The position numbers and the translations under genes were made by a program. A stretch of DNA of 64,000 bases from assembly GCA_944472155.2 (NCBI GenBank), contig OX235272.1, forward strand, positions 100,136,020-100,200,019, written 5' to 3'. The notes beneath the pieces were generated by a model. It was not told where the DNA came from, searched no databases, and saw only the letters and a list, made by a program, of their open reading frames with translations. Source of the DNA: Trichobilharzia szidati (taxonomy: Eukaryota; Platyhelminthes; Trematoda; Strigeidida; Schistosomatidae). Below are positions 61,801-63,569 of this stretch, in pieces (position 1 is the first letter of the stretch; every line of letters starts with the position of its first letter).

Positions 61801-63569
61801 AAACTGAGAAACATAAGCTAACACACTTCTCATCGGTTTCTTCCTTTACGTATCATTTGTTTCCTTTTAAACTGTGTCTTCCTAGTGACCTACTCAAGGA
61901 CTGATTACTTATTTTGAGGACAGAATACACAGTTTTGTGTTATATCCCAAATATATCTCCTTGTAAAATCTCTATTAATCCCTTTGGCATATTCTGATTA
62001 AGGTGATATTGATCAAATATACTAATCACGATGCCAGAGTTTGAATGGGAAAAATTGAAGTACAAAAGGTTCTTTAACAGAGGGACGATTTCTTCATGTT
62101 GGTAAAATATATTAATTTTTAACTCTCGAAACCCATAGAATAATACATGTATCTTTCTTACCTTGCCCGAACCCAGAGTAAATTTAATGAATTATTTAGA
62201 ATTCAACTGGTGCATTTGGAAATACGATTTATTTTATAAGTGATTCCGGAATGATATTCACACCGACAAGCGGATTCAAATGAGAATATAGCAGAAGAGC
62301 ACTTTGAGGACTCCGTACACTAATCATCATAATGTGCTGAAATACTTTCTAATGGAAGTAAAACTATAAATTTTGCTTTTAACAATAAGATTCAGTGGTT
62401 GAAAAAAAGCTTGGTTCTGTTATACCATCCAGAAGACTAATAAATTTTATTAACATACTGATCCAGGATGAAACATTTTCCTAGGGAACATTTTAGATAT
62501 GATGTACGTCTGCAAAAACAGAAACCATCTAAAAAAATATGCATACATTTTTGACTGGACAATAATTAGTAACATGTGTCTAGTCCTTTTGTTTACTGCA
62601 GACTGAATTCTATTCCTACCGATTGCTTACAACCATCTAATAACGATAATCCTGAGTGTACCGTGATGGCGAGCCACCTAGATTGCTAGCCACATTTTAA
62701 ACTTGATTGATAGAATTCAGTCTGCACCAAAACTAAGGACCAGGCACATTACACTAGTTACTGACTGGTGTCCAATCAAAAATATCCAATACACTCCTAC
62801 AGGAGGTCAATCACGAGTCTGAATAGCTGCTCAGTGATAACGTCTTTAACTGCAGGCGGCACTGGTTGACACGGGTCAGAATCTCAGAAGGGATGTGAGT
62901 TCCTTGAAGATTGCAGATACACCTTTCTGACTGGTGAATGCCAACAAGCACGAAACCTAGGCAGAGCAAGGCTTCCTACCGATTACCTCCAACCATCTAA
63001 TAACAATATGCATTCATTGCATATAAACTTATGTATGAATGTTAATCATTTACAAATACACTTTGGATTCATTACAATCACTTTTCTGGTTTTTCTCAAG
63101 CATAATTAGCCGTCTATTATAAAAAAAGTCTAATACAAAAATTGTTAGTGAATAGGTGAACGCAAATAAAAAGAACACTCATATGCAAATAATTTCATAT
63201 AATACGGGCTAACAATGACAAAATATTCACTGTTAATTCATTTTCAGATTATCATTTTCATATTCACCTACTTTTTATCTGTTGAATAATTTGCTCAAAC
63301 AATAATAATAGTAATAATAATAATGATAATTTATTTTTATTTTCTTTTATAGGAAGTTCATTTAATTGAACCAGTTCAAACGTTAAGCTTTGTAGAAGGT
63401 ATTCCTGGAGGAAGATTATGTGTAGGATATAGAAATCAATTTATTTTAGTTGATGAAAAAAATAAAGAGACAATCCAGCTATTTCGTACAGAAGGTAGTC
63501 GAAATCAAGTTGTCTCAGCTTTAGAATTATGGGCTGATGAAGAGCATGAATTATTATTGTGCTTTACAA
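5788..63569 (+). CDS. GARNL3: GARNL3-like Rap-GAP / CNH-domain protein, 18 exons, partial at both ends
   Basis: Eighteen exons (listed separately) join into about 606 codons with no stop. All introns are GT-AG and all split codons close. In partial-protein numbering, residues 1-92 are the N-terminal flank (motifs RAILWRKT and KGPREIL). Residues 93-290 are the Rap_GAP domain, with KFGVLY, GGLDT, GHEIMFHVST, HVGNDIV, EESVPFFGPP and LINGEKA; Asn194 in HVGNDIV matches the catalytic Asn thumb of Rap1GAP. Residues 291-374 are a linker (RRAFSDV, IIRGDAP), and residues 375-606 begin a CNH domain (QLFTVSKS, RLAIAVHRR, RLCVGYRNQF). The order Rap_GAP then CNH, and the residue-by-residue match, fit GARNL3 rather than RAP1GAP, which lacks CNH. 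By family it stimulates GTP hydrolysis by a Rap-like GTPase; target and partners are inferred, not shown. The first exons and the end of the CNH domain lie outside the window. Confidence 0.93.
5907..7729 (+). other. Intron sequence, nothing recognised
   Basis: First part of the 8.6-kb intron. AT-rich, no coding similarity, no clear repeat boundaries. Confidence 0.5.
7730..7922 (+). repeat. SINE-B, plus strand
   Basis: The tRNA-like head is degraded (tcaatggtctacgtgcttgc, cattcgaattctgg). The body has GTCCCAAACTGGGAC, a perfect 5-bp stem, then GAAACAGCT, the best stem II of the relict hammerhead family, followed by the usual 3' tail tcaatctgtggtcaaact. Confidence 0.65.
7923..9619 (+). other. 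Intron sequence, nothing recognised
   Basis: AT-rich, with short A tracts and an (AAC)n-like stretch near 9158. No feature supported. Confidence 0.5.
9620..9830 (-). repeat. SINE-B, minus strand
   Basis: Head with B box GGTTCAAACCCTG on the minus strand. The body holds an intact hammerhead 5' core CTGACGA, then AGAGTCCCAAACTAGGC, and the stem-III-like ACAG-TTGG-CTGT before the expected cut site. GAAA is changed to CAAA. Confidence 0.65.
10716..11070. repeat. Repeat A copy
   Basis: Starts taataataacagctttattg, then gtacagaaatttcag; ends tggaaatttaggcagctcag. Same family as 1350, 49586 and 59557. It is followed at once by a SINE-A. Confidence 0.6.
11139..11378 (+). repeat. SINE-A, plus strand
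   Basis: Starts tgcgtcagtggtgcagtcg (A-box region), then a GTTCAATCCCC B box. Body and tail are almost identical to the 2518 copy. Confidence 0.7.
11379..12594 (+). other. Intron sequence, nothing recognised
   Basis: AT-rich intron between a SINE and the nested PLE. No feature supported. Confidence 0.5.
12767..13562 (+). mobile_element. Penelope-like element inserted into another PLE
   Basis: A 5'-truncated plus-strand copy, flanked by the 8-bp duplication AAAAGTCA (12759-12766 and 13563-13570). It encodes a broken endonuclease: RIHHRISAHHPAWLSKGQTK, VDVNTAFRIIYRILTNLNFA, then KKPNLCFQKKTVQPLSLPW. After about 450 bp of 3' untranslated sequence it ends some 13 bp beyond a hammerhead motif at 13504-13549. 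The uninterrupted target survives in the related copy at 61368. Confidence 0.8.
13504..13549 (+). ncRNA. PLE hammerhead-like motif at the 3' end
   Basis: GAAC / GCTC stem I with one mismatch, GATGAGG, GAAA, H17 = C. The 5' core is disrupted by a small insertion (CAGAGATGA). Probably inactive. Confidence 0.45.
14475..14539 (+). CDS. GARNL3: GARNL3 exon 2
   Basis: It follows an 8.6-kb intron, the largest seen here. It encodes GSQKLCISYNPTNALTAKK then VL, and ends with two bases (aa) of a split Asn codon. The donor is gtaagt. It matches the GTQKIC..PYSPT segment of vertebrate GARNL3. Confidence 0.9.
14540..15652 (+). other. Intron sequence, nothing recognised
   Basis: A 1.1-kb AT-rich intron without recognised repeats. 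Confidence 0.5.
15653..15743 (+). CDS. GARNL3: GARNL3 exon 3
   Basis: The first base completes the Asn codon. It encodes FFDIHRVEKGPREILNFEV and then QKDALTLEEQE, the highly conserved lead-in to the Rap-GAP domain. The donor is gtaaga, phase 0. Confidence 0.93.
15744..17241 (+). other. Intron; short SINE-B tail only
   Basis: 15973-16018 matches the SINE-B 3' tail (ggttctctaactgatatcaa). The overlapping open frames at 16447-16716 on both strands resemble nothing and are not called. Confidence 0.5.
17242..17317 (+). CDS. GARNL3: GARNL3 exon 4: start of the Rap-GAP domain
   Basis: It encodes GSVNFKFGVLYCIEGQ followed by TSDQEMYNN, the first strand of the Rap_GAP fold. It ends with one base of a split Glu codon. 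A rich pyrimidine tract precedes the acceptor; the donor is gtaagt. Confidence 0.94.
17462..17570 (+). repeat. SINE-B 3' half
   Basis: Contains GACGAGTCCCAAACTAGG, then CTGACGAAACAG-TTGG-CTGTC and the tail ctctaactgatatcaatcc. The head is missing. It keeps GAAA and the stem-III-like hairpin of the relict hammerhead. Confidence 0.65.
18085..18830 (-). mobile_element. Penelope-like element, 5'-truncated
   Basis: The minus-strand reading at 18554-18830 encodes the endonuclease C-terminus: TEKRAHLRFSEHVPKS, SLTRHLLDTGHEVEIAKSF, then KRLKPDLCVQKEAIISLSLPW. The 3' untranslated region follows down to 18085 and holds a core-intact hammerhead at 18134-18186. The upstream part of the same open frame (18850-18973) is Sm-alpha repeat sequence, so the 139-codon frame is a chimera, not a protein. 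Confidence 0.8.
18134..18186 (-). ncRNA. PLE hammerhead ribozyme, core intact
   Basis: On the minus strand: stem I GCAG/CTGT (last pair G-U), core CTGATGA, stem II GAAGCCAAC (weak), GAAA, stem III ATAA/TTAT with inner TATG/CATA, H17 = T. All conserved core bases are present. It sits about 370 bp after the protein end of its PLE. Confidence 0.65.
18850..19010 (-). repeat. Sm-alpha-type repeat fragment
   Basis: On the minus strand, TCTCACTGGGAACACCCTCA and TACATCCAGC..CCAGGACGAA follow the Sm-alpha order. The hammerhead core is not preserved. Confidence 0.5.
19860..20215 (-). pseudogene. RTE-like non-LTR retrotransposon fragment
   Basis: The minus-strand reading 19972-20211 contains GDIQAWIRKARQTFITLKSI and SIFNTNFKSLLRRGKETSHV, the block after the catalytic core in RTE/SR2-type reverse transcriptases. 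The catalytic motifs are not present. The neighbouring plus-strand frame is only its shadow. Confidence 0.6.
20216..21182 (+). other. Intron sequence, nothing recognised
   Basis: AT-rich, with a short (TA)n run near 20686. Confidence 0.5.
21183..21560 (-). repeat. Degraded SINE-B then SINE-A
   Basis: 21190-21320 has the SINE-B order (cccagtttgagactcttaa). 21345-21560 has the SINE-A body (tcctcacctcatgctcaacg, actaggggaggtttaagag) on the minus strand. Both are old and diverged. Confidence 0.5.
21783..21881 (+). CDS. GARNL3: GARNL3 exon 5
   Basis: It completes Glu118 and encodes KGSEQFERFVNLLGERIG, then LKSWDRFKGGLDTK. The GGLDT motif is a Rap_GAP hallmark. It ends with one base of a split Thr codon; the donor is gtgagt. 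Confidence 0.94.
22594..22637 (-). ncRNA. PLE hammerhead-like motif, degraded
   Basis: On the minus strand: GAAC, TTGATGA (C3 changed), AGAAGTTATC, GAAA, AAGAAAATTCTT. Stem I is no longer complementary. An old relative of the 40808 motif. Confidence 0.45.
22594..24150 (-). mobile_element. Penelope-like element with reverse transcriptase and endonuclease remnants
   Basis: The longest PLE here, about 1.56 kb on the minus strand. The readings run KFVDKIGDIKIKDKTMVSLD (RT motif A region), then 23526-23942 with GSPLVPILADFF and YMDDTFIL (YMDD at residues 77-80 of the open frame), then an endonuclease remnant with RASYIGR, HPGSKYLKPQS and a degraded C-terminus. Several stops and shifts break it. 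The 3' untranslated region holds the palindrome AACAACATTAATGTTGTT and a hammerhead-like end. Confidence 0.82.
24151..24976 (+). other. Intron sequence, nothing recognised
   Basis: AT-rich, between the PLE and exon 6. Confidence 0.5.
24977..25080 (+). CDS. GARNL3: GARNL3 exon 6
   Basis: It encodes NTTGIDSVYTIYEGHEIMF and then HVSTLLPYSTENRQQ, a nearly invariant block of the Rap-GAP domain. It ends in phase 0 at gtaatt. Confidence 0.95.
25220..25325 (+). repeat. Repeat M copy 2
   Basis: Matches 836-940: gattggacactagtcagtaa, gcaatgtatctagtcctatc, ttgcagactgaattctatca. Confidence 0.65.
25326..25904 (+). other. Intron sequence, nothing recognised
   Basis: AT-rich. The small open frame at 25422-25610 resembles nothing I know. 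Confidence 0.45.
25905..27021 (-). mobile_element. Penelope-like element, degraded
   Basis: Minus strand. 26809-27021 carries the RT-endonuclease linker (FVPLKNKRNLIKCLVHRAKV, CCDECLNEELNIIK), followed by GYPEKFIRKNM. Then come GIY-YIG remnants near 26480-26530 and a C-terminal region at 26170-26470 similar to 50382-50582. The 3' end at 25913-25953 is a degraded hammerhead. Confidence 0.75.
25913..25953 (-). ncRNA. PLE hammerhead-like motif, degraded
   Basis: GAGC, GGGAAGA in place of CTGATGA, GAAA, and GCCC. Recognisable only by alignment with the other PLE ends. Confidence 0.35.
27022..28413 (+). other. Intron sequence, nothing recognised
   Basis: AT-rich, with simple AAT, A and T tracts near 27720 and 28020-28060. 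The first 200 bp may be older PLE sequence. Confidence 0.45.
28425..28658 (-). mobile_element. SINE-A with target-site duplication
   Basis: Flanked by the 11-bp duplication TTAGAGACATA (28414-28424 and 28659-28669). The head on the minus strand has A box TGGCATAGCGG and a B-box-like GTTCGATCCCC. The tail ends in an A-rich run at 28425. Family as at 29275 and 49955. Confidence 0.82.
29275..29507 (-). mobile_element. SINE-A with target-site duplication
   Basis: Flanked by the 14-bp duplication ACAAAATATGATAT (29261-29274 and 29508-29521). The head, body and tail order is as at 28425. The B box has decayed. Confidence 0.82.
29661..29775 (+). CDS. GARNL3: GARNL3 exon 7: Asn-thumb catalytic exon
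   Basis: It encodes IERKRHVGNDIVNIIFVDG, a Pro/Gln-rich loop, then SMMRTHFT. In HVGNDIV the Asn (residue 194) matches the Asn thumb of Rap1GAP, which supplies the catalytic side chain in place of an arginine finger. The catalytic residue is intact, so the domain is probably active. It ends with one base of a split His codon. Confidence 0.95.
29776..31132 (+). other. Intron sequence, nothing recognised
   Basis: AT-rich. A frame near 29945-30078 looks exon-like but was rejected, because exon 7 joins perfectly to 35517. Confidence 0.5.
31133..31565 (+). repeat. Sm-alpha-type composite: foldback, tRNA-like head, hammerhead
   Basis: 31134-31320 is a foldback: the outer arms (gattttcccgtcgattgatt / caatcgacgggaaaatctaa and gctcggtctcaggtt / aacctgagaccgagc) are inverted copies. 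It is followed by a tRNA-like head (caagtggtctagtggataac, cgttcgagcttcgg) and a hammerhead at about 31459-31515: CTGACAAG, GTCTCAAATAGGAC, GAAATGCGCGT. The A at G8 removes the general-acid base, so the ribozyme should be dead. Same layout at 37025 and 43325. Confidence 0.75.
31566..32988 (+). other. Intron sequence, nothing recognised
   Basis: AT-rich; no coding or repeat call. Confidence 0.45.
32989..33034 (-). ncRNA. PLE hammerhead-like motif in inverted orientation
   Basis: On the minus strand: CAGC/GCTG stem I, stem III AAGAAAA/TTTTCTT, H17 = C. The core is damaged (CTGAAGATGA; GATAAA for GAAA). It points away from the plus-strand PLE that follows it. Confidence 0.5.
32989..34180 (+). 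mobile_element. Penelope-like element, frameshifted
   Basis: Plus strand. 33057-33460 encodes reverse transcriptase motifs VAVGSPLGPLL and RYIDDTFIICDEN, then FLDVFLKRRPDG. 33598-34020 encodes the linker and GIY-YIG endonuclease (SVYKFTCSCGASYIGRIKRT, LSKRISEHYPAWL). The C-terminus (MPQYNPELRIQKKF..LILPW) is in another frame up to about 34165. At least two frameshifts break it. An inverted hammerhead-like motif marks its 5' flank (32989-33034). Confidence 0.82.
34254..34292. repeat. (AT)n microsatellite
   Basis: An almost pure AT dinucleotide run of about 39 bp, between two oppositely oriented PLEs. Confidence 0.9.
34300..34925 (-). mobile_element. Penelope-like element, reverse transcriptase remnant
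   Basis: Minus strand. Near 34790-34920 it reads LADFF and KLENSPLEKFIKKLMLYGRY, followed by a degraded YMDD. The endonuclease is missing. A degraded hammerhead-like end lies at about 34306-34346. Confidence 0.65.
34926..35516 (+). other. Intron sequence, nothing recognised
   Basis: AT-rich, up to exon 8. Confidence 0.5.
35517..35562 (+). CDS. GARNL3: GARNL3 exon 8, 46-nt microexon
   Basis: It completes His224 and encodes IFAIVTFDTEAEVY, matching the HIFALVRYN segment of the family. The acceptor is ctgtag and the donor gtaaat. It ends with two bases of a split Arg codon. Confidence 0.9.
35563..35624 (+). other. 62-nt intron of GARNL3
   Basis: Donor gtaaat, acceptor ttttag, T-rich second half. 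It is at least 18 times shorter than any other intron seen in this gene. Confidence 0.9.
35625..35731 (+). CDS. GARNL3: GARNL3 exon 9
   Basis: It encodes LNIFAEESVPFFGPPLHNPP and then EFKNPQEFREFLLVK. The donor must be gtaaga after the single base t: only this choice makes the Leu of LINGEKA with exon 10. A gtgtaa site two bases upstream would break the frame. Confidence 0.95.
35732..37024 (+). other. Intron sequence with (TA)n run
   Basis: (TA)n at about 36020-36038; a His/Thr-rich open frame near 36351 comes from an ACC repeat. Otherwise nothing recognised. Confidence 0.5.
37025..37432 (-). repeat. Sm-alpha-type composite, minus strand
   Basis: On the minus strand: the foldback module 37235-37430, then actgcacaagaggcagtggc, a decayed tRNA-like head and hammerhead remnants (TTGATGAGTCT, GAAATGCGCC; C3 changed). 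Here the long arm of the foldback lies next to the head, the opposite of the 31133 copy. Confidence 0.7.
37939..38051 (+). CDS. GARNL3: GARNL3 exon 10: end of the Rap-GAP domain
   Basis: It encodes INGEKAAFRSPVFAQKRQR then TLEMLLNAICTTYANDTN. The FAQKR.RTL.ML helix closes the Rap-GAP domain. The donor is gtgagt, phase 0. Confidence 0.95.
38230..38852 (+). mobile_element. Penelope-like element, endonuclease and 3' end
   Basis: Plus strand. GSTYIGVTAA (GIY-YIG motif) at 38255-38290, SSIAEHLLMSGHMININDCF, then a frameshift to HKQPKLCVQKTTDFNLRLPW near 38605-38665. The 3' untranslated region to 38852 nearly equals the reverse complement of 3292-3535. Confidence 0.78.
38773..38812 (+). ncRNA. PLE hammerhead-like motif, core degraded
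   Basis: Stem I GCGG/TCGC, GAAA, stem III ATGA/TCAT, H17 = C. The 5' core is TTGTAAA instead of CTGATGA. Confidence 0.5.
38853..40257 (+). other. Intron sequence, nothing recognised
   Basis: AT-rich and A-rich. No supported feature. Confidence 0.45.
40262..40735 (+). mobile_element. Solo LTR with 4-bp target-site duplication
   Basis: Starts TGTAACGACAG, ends CACCACA, flanked on both sides by ATAA (40258-40261, 40736-40739). Internal blocks (ggcaacagattgttta, ctgattggttgttt, gggac.taa.cattgacgt) recur in the 41302 copy. TG..CA ends and a 4-bp duplication fit a Ty3/gypsy-type LTR. The family is not identified. Confidence 0.7.
40800..41285 (-). mobile_element. Penelope-like element, endonuclease C-terminus
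   Basis: Minus strand. 41037-41282 reads NKGFVRNINNSILEHLVQ, YRIHQAAEATAIHIKQPGLC, LQKEQVQP. Its 3' untranslated region has the same palindrome AACAACATTAATGTTGTT as the 22594 copy and ends in the hammerhead at 40808-40848. The upstream side stops at the LTR starting 41302. Confidence 0.8.
40808..40848 (-). ncRNA. PLE hammerhead ribozyme, core intact
   Basis: On the minus strand: stem I GAAC/GTTC, core CTGATGA, TGAAATTATC, GAAA, stem III AAGAAT/ATTCTT, H17 = T. The core is complete. Stem II is poor (first pair T/C), so activity is uncertain. Confidence 0.6.
41302..41631 (+). mobile_element. Probable solo LTR, 330 bp
   Basis: Starts TGTAGCGACAG, ends TTACCACA. Internal blocks match 40262-40735. 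Flanks ACAC and ATAC are a one-mismatch 4-bp duplication. No internal retrotransposon sequence lies between it and the 40262 copy; only a PLE does. Confidence 0.6.
41632..42001 (+). other. Intron sequence, nothing recognised
   Basis: AT-rich, up to exon 11. Confidence 0.45.
42002..42112 (+). CDS. GARNL3: GARNL3 exon 11: linker
   Basis: It encodes NGAIYRRAFSDVVVDSF, a polar stretch, then RNDAYIRYGQ. RRAFSDV corresponds to RRSFSDV in vertebrate GARNL3. It is phase 0 at both ends, so skipping it would keep the frame. Confidence 0.92.
42113..43324 (+). other. Intron sequence, nothing recognised
   Basis: AT-rich; the open frame at 42966-43250 has no recognisable similarity. Confidence 0.45.
43325..43690 (+). 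repeat. Sm-alpha-type composite, plus strand
   Basis: Foldback arms (gtgctcggtctgaggttgac / agcacttcggtccaatcgat) at 43325-43490, then acaagaggcagtcgctttcg, a tRNA-like head (tcggtctagtggataac, gggttctagcc) and a hammerhead remnant ATGACGAG, GTCCCAAATAGGAT, GAGA. C3 and the GAAA are changed. Confidence 0.72.
43870..44045 (+). repeat. SINE-B, plus strand
   Basis: Head actgagtggtcaacgagc and B box GGTTTGAACCG, then agagtctcaaacagctgtcc and the tail ttctaactgatctcaactcg. The stem II region of the relict hammerhead is deleted. Confidence 0.65.
44050..44230 (-). pseudogene. RTE-like retrotransposon fragment
   Basis: Minus strand: FFTYLGSFLPHAGDMGANIR, then KARQTFIILKS in another frame. This matches the same block as the fragment at 19972. 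Broken by frameshifts. Confidence 0.6.
44231..45683 (+). other. Intron sequence, nothing recognised
   Basis: AT-rich. The open frame at 45195-45530 (minus) resembles nothing and lacks support. Confidence 0.45.
45684..45758 (+). CDS. GARNL3: GARNL3 exon 12: linker
   Basis: It encodes MLKLNTIIRGDAPTSSITSG then QSKKN, matching LKLKSIVRGDAPSS of the family. It is 75 nt and phase 0 at both ends, so it could be skipped without a frameshift. Confidence 0.9.
45895..46240. repeat. SINE-B inverted pair
   Basis: 45895-46060 is a diverged minus copy and 46060-46240 a plus copy (CACTGATGAAGAGTCTCC, AACTAGGATGGAACAGC), head to head. Together they could form a long hairpin in the pre-mRNA. Confidence 0.55.
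46835..46890. repeat. (CT)n(AT)n microsatellite
   Basis: About 20 bp of CT repeats followed by about 36 bp of AT repeats. Confidence 0.92.
47222..47345 (+). repeat. Sm-alpha hammerhead fragment
   Basis: gcatccagatgacgagtcc, TAAATAGGATGGAACGTGC, atcctgaatcc: the Sm-alpha ribozyme block without its tRNA head. C3 is A and GAAA is GGAA, so it should be inactive. Confidence 0.6.
47346..48046 (+). other. Intron sequence, nothing recognised
   Basis: AT-rich, up to exon 13. Confidence 0.45.
48047..48110 (+). CDS. GARNL3: GARNL3 exon 13: start of the CNH domain
   Basis: It encodes LWQPKLIHKCTQSEIICGDV and W, then one base of a split Gly codon. The W-x-P start and ..CGDVWG (CADPWG in vertebrates) mark the first blade of the CNH propeller. 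Confidence 0.92.
48111..49054 (+). other. Intron sequence, nothing recognised
   Basis: AT-rich. Confidence 0.45.
49055..49200 (-). repeat. SINE-B, minus strand
   Basis: B box GGGTTCGAAACCC on the minus strand, then CACTGTCAATGAGTCCC, AAACTAAAATGAATCAG. The hammerhead pattern is degraded. The head is truncated. Confidence 0.6.
49529..49574 (-). ncRNA. PLE hammerhead-like motif
   Basis: Stem I GAGC/GCTC, TGATGAGGAAG (a 2-base insertion, CGA, displaces C3), stem III AAGGAA/TTTCTT, H17 = C. The GAAA block reads TTGAAAGG and is intact. Activity is doubtful. Confidence 0.5.
49586..49870. repeat. Repeat A fragment
   Basis: Matches 1575-1830 in the same orientation: gtaagatgttcagaagtaca, acaatcaggcctttcctgaa, ttttggtag.ccaagtttta. 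Confidence 0.7.
49891..49931 (-). ncRNA. PLE hammerhead-like motif
   Basis: Stem I GAGC/GCTC, CAGAAGA in place of CTGATGA (U4 changed), GGAATTTATC, GAAA, stem III AAGGAT/ATTCTT, H17 = T. The stems are intact and the core broken. Confidence 0.55.
49955..50187 (-). mobile_element. SINE-A with target-site duplication and near-complete tRNA-like head
   Basis: Flanked by the 12-bp duplication ATATGTTTATAT (49943-49954 and 50188-50199). On the minus strand the head pairs 5' GCGTCGG with 3' CCGACGC (7-bp acceptor-like stem), with A box TGGCATAGCGG, a GACCATGCACATGGTC arm and T arm GGGGTTCGAACCCC. An A-rich tail ends the element. It interrupts the 3' part of a PLE. Confidence 0.87.
50706..51159 (+). 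other. Intron sequence, nothing recognised
   Basis: AT-rich, up to exon 14. Confidence 0.45.
51160..51207 (+). CDS. GARNL3: GARNL3 exon 14, 48 nt
   Basis: It completes Gly396 and encodes DNLIISTEQGTFGFK, matching ..LLVSTDAG of the CNH domain. The acceptor is gtcag and the donor gtgagt. It ends with one base of a split Asp codon. Confidence 0.9.
51208..52944 (+). other. Intron sequence, nothing recognised
   Basis: AT-rich. The frame at 51525-51722 is not supported. Confidence 0.45.
52945..53040 (+). CDS. GARNL3: GARNL3 exon 15
   Basis: It completes Asp412 and encodes HEPPVLLIDKSVEVKQLEV then AQFELLIIRYDK, matching ..PVKQMHVLETLDLLVLRADKG. A minus-strand SINE starts about 47 bp after the donor. 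Confidence 0.93.
53088..53285 (-). repeat. SINE-B, minus strand, next to exon 15
   Basis: Head with A box TGGCTAAATGG and B box GAGTTCGACTCC on the minus strand. The body has CACTGTCAATGAG-like sequence, CTCAAACTAGGCTG and the hairpin ACAG-TTGG-CTGT. It begins 47 bp after the exon 15 donor and explains two long overlapping open frames there. Confidence 0.7.
53290..53650. repeat. Two Sm-alpha copies in opposite orientation
   Basis: 53290-53520 is a diverged minus copy (gttgattgatcatgggg, aacatgtcggcccttgg, tggaatccaggatgagc). 53560-53650 is a plus ribozyme block (acatccggtcgacgagtccc, gatcctggattgc). Both cores are damaged. Confidence 0.55.
53651..55224 (+). other. Intron sequence with (AC)n run
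   Basis: (AC)n at about 54414-54433; otherwise AT-rich with nothing recognised. Confidence 0.5.
55225..55680. repeat. Sm-alpha cluster
   Basis: A minus ribozyme block at 55235-55345 (reads AGATGACGATTCC on the minus strand), then a plus copy: tRNA-like head 55398-55475 (caagtggtctagtggatta, gggttcgagcc), ribozyme block, and the 3' tail ttacatgaccagatatcg to caatcaatcgatgggaaa. The plus copy shows the whole unit: head, hammerhead, tail. Confidence 0.68.
55830..55960 (+). repeat. Sm-alpha hammerhead fragment
   Basis: gtacatccaACTGACAAGTCC, GAAATAGAATGAAACGTGC, atcctggattcc. G8 is A, as in the 31133 copy. GAAA and stem I (catcca/tggat) remain. Confidence 0.6.
56565..56715 (+). repeat. SINE-B, plus strand
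   Basis: gtcactgaatggtcaacgag, ccttggtacgacaagg, tgactcttaaactaagac. It lies 172 bp before exon 16. Confidence 0.55.
56888..56989 (+). CDS. GARNL3: GARNL3 exon 16
   Basis: It completes Gly444 and encodes REAKVAVLQLNCLTSTKPVD then RSQAKKLTLEKTK. The KLTLEKTKG end corresponds to NKLEKTKG in vertebrates. The donor is gtaata. Confidence 0.93.
56990..58827 (+). other. Intron sequence, nothing recognised
   Basis: AT-rich, no supported feature. Confidence 0.45.
58828..59138 (+). mobile_element. Solo LTR, 311 bp, with target-site duplication
   Basis: Starts TGTAACGAAAGAAG, ends ACGCCACA, flanked by GTAT on both sides (58824-58827, 59139-59142). The start resembles the 40262 LTR (TGTAACGACAGAAG) and the end resembles its CACCACA. 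It explains the overlapping open frames on both strands here. Confidence 0.65.
59178..59347 (+). CDS. GARNL3: GARNL3 exon 17
   Basis: It completes Gly478 and encodes SQLFTVSKSPNHPLRLAIAV, HRRIIVFQWHLFTGRS and ..PDPIENFQIMR: CNH blades matching LRIVVAIRNK..FQYIRE. A solo LTR ends 39 bp upstream, so this acceptor's branch-point region lies next to or inside the LTR. The donor is gtaagt, phase 0. Confidence 0.95.
59520..60092 (-). repeat. SINE-A split by a repeat A insertion
   Basis: The SINE tail cattcctttgcgttc.aaatggga at 59525 and the SINE body and head (tacggggtagggtaactagc to 60092) are separated by a repeat A copy at about 59557-59930. Confidence 0.6.
59557..59930. repeat. Repeat A copy, inserted in a SINE
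   Basis: Starts aataacaacagctttattat, then ataattttcagagtagttta; ends tggaagttcaggtagctcat. On the minus strand it ends with AATAAAGCTGTTGTTATT. Confidence 0.65.
60093..60786 (+). other. Intron sequence, nothing recognised
   Basis: AT-rich. Confidence 0.45.
60787..61627. mobile_element. Penelope-like element, internally inverted
   Basis: 60799-61159 is the endonuclease segment in minus orientation. 61160-61180 (ctgtctcgctcactgaac) is the preceding linker in plus orientation. From 61181 the C-terminus (PELCIQKK-like) and 3' untranslated region continue in plus orientation to a hammerhead-like end. All three parts align to the PLE at 12595-14215. A 12-base inverted copy of the hammerhead end, TTCAGCGAAGAG, lies at 60787-60798. 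Confidence 0.75.
61586..61627 (+). ncRNA. PLE hammerhead-like motif
   Basis: Stem I CAGC/GCTG, stem III AAGAGT/ACTCTT, H17 = C. The core reads TTGATAA and GAGA, so it is inactive. The stems differ from the other copies but still pair. Confidence 0.55.
61628..62552 (+). other. Intron sequence, nothing recognised
   Basis: AT-rich. Confidence 0.45.
62553..63000. repeat. Repeat M, palindromic copy
   Basis: 62553-62620 and 62703-62790 are inverted copies of the same end (gactggacaataattagtaa versus ttactgactggtgtccaatc, both with cagactgaattctat). The rest (tcagaagggatgtgagttcc to 62985) matches 960-1045. Confidence 0.65.
63353..63569 (+). CDS. GARNL3: GARNL3 exon 18, last visible
   Basis: It encodes 72 residues, including EVHLIEPVQTLSFVEGIPGG, RLCVGYRNQFILVDE and ELLLCFT, then one base of a split codon. 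The CNH domain is not finished here, so further exons lie beyond the window. The donor is gtaagt. Confidence 0.95.
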
